From: DASSUC01 sp035650075
Lineage (GTDB): Bacteria > Actinomycetota > Actinomycetes > Mycobacteriales > Micromonosporaceae
Direction: 5' to 3'
DNA: 64,000 nt
Assembly (NCBI GenBank): GCA_035650075.1
Contig: DASRII010000216.1
Coordinates: forward strand, 1 to 64,000
The notes below the pieces were generated by a model, which was given only the letters and a program-made list of their open reading frames with translations, did not search any database and had not been told where the DNA came from. This document shows, in pieces, positions 59,991 to 64,000 of this stretch (position 1 is the first letter of the stretch; each line of letters starts with the position of its first letter). The translations under genes and the position numbers were made by a program.

Positions 59991-60917
59991 ATGCGCTCTG
60001 CCGCCACCCCCAGCCAGACGCACTGGATTCAGCGATACCAGTACCGTCCGACCCATGCCGCTCCCCGCGGCGAGTCCCGCAGTGCTCAAAGGCGCGCGCT
60101 GCGGGACCCGCGGGGAGGTTTACCTTCCGGCCGTCATCGAGACCCGACTCGGACGGCGCCCGCCGGCCCGGCCCGGCTCGCCCTGGCCTGCGGCGTGCTG
60201 TGCTGCCTCGGGCTCGTCGCGACCATCGAGAGCCGCAACGCCATCGATCCGCCAACCGAGCGGCCCGCCGTCGCCGCCAGCCTGGTCGACGACGCGACCC
60301 GGCTGCGCGACGAGGCCGCTTCCCGGTCACGGGCACGGGTGTCGCCGTCGCCGTCGCCGACCAAGGCCGTCGCGAAGCCGTCACCGACGCCGTCGAAGTC
60401 CCCGGCGCCCGTGAAGACCACGACCACGCCGAAGGCGACCGCGAAGCCCACGCCGACCAAGCCGGCCGCGCCGGCGCTGCCGGTGCCGGTCGCCGACCTG
60501 ACCCAGGCGCAGATGAACAACGCGGCCGCGATCGTCAAGGTCGGCAAGACGCTGGAGTTCTCCCGCTGGGGGATGATCATCGCCGTGGCCACCGCGATGC
60601 AGGAGAGCGACCTGTACAACCTCGCGAGCGACGTACTGCCCGAATCGCTGGACTACCCGCACGAGGGCGTCGGCTCGGACCACGACTCGGTGGGTCTCTT
60701 CCAGCAGCGGCCGAGCTCCGGCTGGGGAGCGGTGGCGGATCTGATGCGGCCGGCGTACGCCGCGGAGCAGTTCTACAACGCGCTGGCGAACGTATCGGGG
60801 TGGCCCGACATGGCACTGACCGAAGCGGCCCAGGCCGTTCAGGTCTCGGCCTACCCCGACGCGTACGCCAAGCACGAGGGGCGCGCCACGACCGTGGTCG
60901 ACGCGCTCCTGGGCTAG
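59991..60917 (+). CDS. Secreted lytic-transglycosylase-like protein
   Basis: A 308-residue protein. It has an Arg-rich N-terminus, a hydrophobic export segment near residues 63-80 (LALACGVLCCLGLVATIES), a long Ser/Pro/Thr/Lys-rich spacer (about 115-160) and a C-terminal domain of 140 residues. That domain shows AVATAMQESDLYNL, DSVGLFQQRPSSGWG and a run of alanine-rich helices, the pattern of actinomycete SLT-like cell-wall hydrolases. The Glu in MQESDL is at the place of a lysozyme-type catalytic acid. The start at 59991 is uncertain; a later one would bring the export segment closer to the N-terminus. Confidence 0.75.
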   Translation: MRSAATPSQTHWIQRYQYRPTHAAPRGESRSAQRRALRDPRGGLPSGRHRDPTRTAPAGPARLALACGVLCCLGLVATIESRNAIDPPTERPAVAASLVDDATRLRDEAASRSRARVSPSPSPTKAVAKPSPTPSKSPAPVKTTTTPKATAKPTPTKPAAPALPVPVADLTQAQMNNAAAIVKVGKTLEFSRWGMIIAVATAMQESDLYNLASDVLPESLDYPHEGVGSDHDSVGLFQQRPSSGWGAVADLMRPAYAAEQFYNALANVSGWPDMALTEAAQAVQVSAYPDAYAKHEGRATTVVDALLG

Positions 60918-60925
60918 CCTCGACG

Positions 60926-60948
60926 GAGGAGGGGAGCTAGTCCTCCTC
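60926..60948. terminator. Convergent hairpin before the acs stop
   Basis: GAGGAGG (60926-60932) pairs with CCTCCTC (60942-60948) over a 9-base loop. It covers the end of acs and the gap after the transglycosylase-like gene, so it could serve both convergent transcripts. Confidence 0.45.
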
Positions 60949-62904
60949 GGACTTGCCGGTCTGCATGCCGGTGCGGATCAGGTCCATGACCGACGAGTCC
61001 TGCAGGGTGGTGACGTCCCCGAGGGACCGGTTCTCGGCCACGTCACGCAGCAACCGCCGCATGATCTTGCCGGACCGCGTTTTCGGCAGCTCCGGTACGA
61101 GCATGATCTGGCGGGGCTTGGCGATCGGGCCGAGCGTCTTCGCGACGTGGTCCCGCAGTACCTTGATGAGCTCCTCGCCGGCCTCGCCTTCGGTATTCAC
61201 GTGCCCGCGCGGGATCGTGAACGCGACGATCGCCTGACCCGTGGTCGGGTCGGTGGCACCGACGACCGCGGCCTCGGCCACAGACGGGTGGGACACCAGC
61301 GCCGACTCCACCTCGGTGGTGGAGATGTTGTGCCCGGACACCAGCATCACGTCGTCGACGCGGCCGAGCAGCCACAGGTGCCCGTCGGAGTCCTTCTTCG
61401 CGCCGTCGCCGGGGAAGTACAGCCCTTCGAAGCGGGACCAGTACGTGTCGATGTACCGCTGGTCGTCGCCCCAGATCGTGCGGAGCATGCTGGGCCACGG
61501 CTCGCGTACGACGAGGAAACCGCCGCCGCCGTTGGGTACCGACTTGCCGGTGTCGTCCACGACGTCGGCCACGATGCCGGGCAGCGGCGCCATCGCCGAA
61601 CCGGGCTTGGTCGCGGTGACCCCGGGCAGCGGCGAGATCATGATGGCTCCGGTCTCGGTCTGCCACCAGGTGTCCACAATGGGGCAACGGTCGCCGCCGA
61701 TGTGCTCGCGGTACCACATCCACGCCTCGGGGTTGATCGGCTCACCCACGGAGCCGAGCAGCCGCAGCGACGACATGTCGAACTGGGCCGGGATGTCGTC
61801 GCCCCACTTGGCGAACGTGCGGATCGCGGTCGGCGCGGTGTACAGGATCGTTATCCGGTACTTCTCGACCAGCTCCCAGAACCGCCCACGGTGCGGGGTG
61901 TCCGGCGTGCCCTCGTACATGACTGAGGTGGCGCCGTTCGTCAGTGGACCGTACACAATGTACGAATGGCCGGTGACCCAGCCGATGTCGGCCGTACACC
62001 AGTAGACGTCGGTATCCGGCTTGAGATCGAACACGGCGTGGTGGGTGTACGCCACCTGGGTCAGGTAGCCGCCGGTGGTGTGCAGGATCCCCTTGGGCTT
62101 CGCGGTCGTGCCCGACGTGTACAGGATGTACAGCGGGTGCTCCGCGTCGAATGACTCCGCGACGTGCTCGGCGCTGGCCGGGGTCACCGTGTCCTGCCAC
62201 CACAGGTCGCGTGCGTCGTCCCAGCCGACCTCCTGGCCGGTACGCCGGACGACCAGCACATGCTCCACGCTCGGGCAGTCCTTCACCGCATCGTCCACAG
62301 TGGGCTTCAGCGCCGACGGGTTGCCCCGACGGTAGCCGCCGTCGGCGGTGATGACGAGCTTCGCGTCCGCGTCCTGGATCCGCCCGCGCAGCGCGTCGGC
62401 CGAGAAGCCGCCGAACACCACGCTGTGCGTGGCGCCGATGCGCGCACACGCGAGCAACGAGATCGGCAACTCCGGAATCATCGGCAGGTAGATGGCGACC
62501 CGATCACCGGGCCGGATGCCCAGCCCGATCAGGGCGTTCGCCGCCTTGCACACCTCGCTGTGCAGGTCGGCGTACGTGATCGTCCGGGTGTCACCCGGCT
62601 CGCCCTCCCAGTGGTACGCGACCTTGTCGCCGCGCCCGGCCTCGATGTGCCGGTCGAGGCAGTTGTACGCGATGTTGAGCTGCCCGCCCACGAACCACTT
62701 CGCGAACGGCGGGTTCGACCAGTCGAGGATCTGGTCCCACTCCTTCGTCCAGTGCAGGCGACGCGCCTGCTCCGCCCAGAAGGCCAGACGGTCGGCCTCG
62801 GCCGCGGCGTACGCCTCCGCGGTCACGTTCGCGCTCGCCGCCAGCTCCGGCGGCGGCGGGAACTGCCGCGTCTCCTGCAGCAGGTTCTCCAGAGTCTCGC
62901 TCAT
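60937..62904 (-). CDS. acs: Acetyl-CoA synthetase
   Basis: A 655-residue AMP-forming acetate:CoA ligase, full length for the family. It shows WFVGGQLNIAYNCLDRH near the start, the AMP-binding loop LYILYTSGTTAKPKGI, DTWWQTETGAIMISPLPG and, in the C-terminal domain, TRSGKIMRRLLR with Lys613, the lysine that is acetylated in other bacteria to switch off the enzyme. It converts acetate, ATP and CoA to acetyl-CoA in the cytoplasm. A divergent gene begins 64 bp upstream. Confidence 0.97.
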   Translation of the reverse strand: MSETLENLLQETRQFPPPPELAASANVTAEAYAAAEADRLAFWAEQARRLHWTKEWDQILDWSNPPFAKWFVGGQLNIAYNCLDRHIEAGRGDKVAYHWEGEPGDTRTITYADLHSEVCKAANALIGLGIRPGDRVAIYLPMIPELPISLLACARIGATHSVVFGGFSADALRGRIQDADAKLVITADGGYRRGNPSALKPTVDDAVKDCPSVEHVLVVRRTGQEVGWDDARDLWWQDTVTPASAEHVAESFDAEHPLYILYTSGTTAKPKGILHTTGGYLTQVAYTHHAVFDLKPDTDVYWCTADIGWVTGHSYIVYGPLTNGATSVMYEGTPDTPHRGRFWELVEKYRITILYTAPTAIRTFAKWGDDIPAQFDMSSLRLLGSVGEPINPEAWMWYREHIGGDRCPIVDTWWQTETGAIMISPLPGVTATKPGSAMAPLPGIVADVVDDTGKSVPNGGGGFLVVREPWPSMLRTIWGDDQRYIDTYWSRFEGLYFPGDGAKKDSDGHLWLLGRVDDVMLVSGHNISTTEVESALVSHPSVAEAAVVGATDPTTGQAIVAFTIPRGHVNTEGEAGEELIKVLRDHVAKTLGPIAKPRQIMLVPELPKTRSGKIMRRLLRDVAENRSLGDVTTLQDSSVMDLIRTGMQTGKSEED

Positions 62905-62968
62905 GCGATGGAGATTAGTAGTGGACCGCCGTTCCGGCGACCGTCGGGGCCACGACTACGCTCCGCGT

Positions 62969-63685
62969 ATGCTCGGACCGCTCCTGGAGCTCGCCGGTGT
63001 CGCCACCGACCTCGACCAGGCGCGCGAGGCCGTCGACAGCGCGTTGCGGCACCGCGCGCTGCGCCGGTCGGGTGGCGCGGTCGCGGCCGAGGTCAACTTG
63101 CGCTCCGCCGTGGCCAGTGCCGCGCTCGAGGGGCACGGGTACGACCGGGAGGACGTGCGCGCGGGGTTCGTCACGGACCCGGTGGTACAGGGTGCGCTGC
63201 GAACCGCCGCCGCGCTCGCCGGACTGGTCGACGTGTGGTCCGCCGCGCCCCGCCAGGCGCTGGCCCGGTTGCACGTGCTGGCCGCCCGGGACGTGGTCGA
63301 CGAGGCTTCGCTGGGCCGGCCGGTCGCCGGGGTGGCCCGGCTCGACACGCTCCTGGAGACTGCCGTCCCGTCCGATGTCCCGGCGCTGTTGCGCGCTGCC
63401 GTCGTACACGGTGAATTGCTCGCGGTGCGGCCGTTCGCCGGTCCGAACGGCGTCGTGGCGCGGGCCGCCGCCCGGCTGGTCCTGATGGCCGGCGGGCTCG
63501 ATCCGCGCGGGCTGCTCGCGGTCGAGGTCGGCCACCTGGCGCGGGAACCGGAGTACGTGGGCGCGTCCGGCGCGTTCGCCACCGGTACACCCGATGGGCT
63601 GCGGGCGTGGCTGCGGCACCACGCGGCGGCGGTGAGGCTGGCCGCCGCCGAGCTGGAAGCCGTTTGCGACGAGGTCACTCGGTAG
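62969..63685 (+). CDS. Degenerate Fic-family protein
   Basis: A 238-residue protein with a Fic-like core. A class II-type inhibitory helix motif, (S/T)-x3-E-(G/N), is visible as SAALEG at residues 50-55. The catalytic loop, normally HPFxxGNGRxxR, reads RPFAGPNGVVAR (154-165): the catalytic His is Arg, the acidic metal ligand is Gly and the first Arg is Val. AMP transfer is therefore unlikely. The DNA-level frame is clean and the composition is coding-like, so it is probably an expressed non-catalytic member. The stop overlaps the convergent membrane-protein gene by 11 bp. Confidence 0.75.
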   Translation: MLGPLLELAGVATDLDQAREAVDSALRHRALRRSGGAVAAEVNLRSAVASAALEGHGYDREDVRAGFVTDPVVQGALRTAAALAGLVDVWSAAPRQALARLHVLAARDVVDEASLGRPVAGVARLDTLLETAVPSDVPALLRAAVVHGELLAVRPFAGPNGVVARAAARLVLMAGGLDPRGLLAVEVGHLAREPEYVGASGAFATGTPDGLRAWLRHHAAAVRLAAAELEAVCDEVTR

Positions 63686-63985
63686 CGGCCGGCGCCCTCC
63701 TCCGGGTGGCGAACCCGCGGATCGCCTGGATCAACGCGAACACCGGCACGAGGAAGGCGTAGACGAACATGCGGAACTCGCCGCCGCCGAAGATGAACAA
63801 CAGATACCCCGCGTAGCCGATGAACCCGAGGCCGAACAAGGCATTGAGCACGCGCGCGCCCACCGATGGAGTACCGAATCCGGTGGCGGCGATGGCGAGC
63901 ATGATGAGCCCGCGACGCCCAGAGCGAGGCAGTACAACACGAACGTCTGGTCGCTGAACTCCCCCGAATAGCCGATGATCGTCAA
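63675..63985 (-). pseudogene. Small membrane protein, apparently frameshifted
   Basis: Two overlapping frames together give one sensible protein. The first starts with TTG at 63985 and reads TIIGYSGEFSDQTFVLYCLALGVAG. The second continues as LIMLAIAATGFGTPSVGARV and ends AIRGFATRRRAPAATE at 63675. Joining them requires one extra G in the GGG run near 63912, after which the first transmembrane helix is continuous and two or three more follow. As given, only an ATG at 63902 opens the second frame, without a ribosome site. This is either a one-base deletion or a sequencing error. Confidence 0.6.
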
Positions 63986-64000
63986 GTGCCAGCCCGGTCA

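Overview
The window is high-GC actinobacterial chromosome. The order menG - menJ - nuoA-N - polyprenyl diphosphate synthase, the ESX-type (type VII) secretion genes, the AfsR-like SARP, the XRE/DUF397 pair and several ECF sigma factors all fit a Micromonosporaceae-like actinomycete (my inference; no marker gene fixes the genus). No rRNA, tRNA, CRISPR array, insertion sequence or prophage was recognised.

Region 1 (1-19.2 kb) is respiratory. It holds the 3' end of menG, two small genes, the menaquinone reductase menJ, all fourteen complex I genes (nuoA to nuoN, mostly overlapping or within 15 bp) and a long-chain polyprenyl diphosphate synthase. Quinone synthesis and the main quinone-reducing enzyme are therefore encoded together. 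A close match to the redox repressor Rex operator sits just before menJ. Region 2 (19.2-23.6 kb) has an MFS transporter divergent from an IclR regulator, and a Tat-exported PhoX phosphatase preceded by an 11-bp-periodic PHO box. Region 3 (23.6-33.6 kb) is a polymorphic-toxin locus: a 2925-residue secreted Rhs/YD-repeat protein ending in a nuclease-like module, followed by a tandem SUKH-domain protein that is the likely immunity factor, with a hairpin between them.

Region 4 (33.6-36.6 kb) carries an ECF sigma/anti-sigma pair, a RarD-type permease, a GNAT acetyltransferase and a small membrane protein. Region 5 (36.6-42.7 kb) is a partial type VII secretion locus: eccE divergent from eccB, two WXG100 proteins, then a double SseB-domain protein with an unassigned C-terminal module and a small partner gene. 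EccC, EccD and MycP are absent from the window. Region 6 (42.7-46.5 kb) has an ECF42-type sigma gene interrupted by an amber codon, its DGPF/YCII partner, an alpha/beta hydrolase lacking the nucleophile, and a C45-family acyltransferase/peptidase.

Region 7 (46.4-55.2 kb) groups three large ATPase regulators (an AfsR-like SARP, a LuxR of the LAL type and a MalT-like LuxR) with a DUF6325 gene. The divergent SARP/LuxR promoter carries three 11-bp direct repeats. Region 8 (55.2-58.1 kb) is a more AT-rich patch with a DUF397/XRE pair, small hypothetical genes and several palindromes, one a perfect TGTGA-N6-TCACA site. Region 9 (58.1-64 kb) has a SigE-family sigma factor with a membrane beta-propeller-like partner, a secreted lytic-transglycosylase-like protein, acetyl-CoA synthetase, a degenerate Fic protein and a small membrane protein that appears frameshifted at the right edge.
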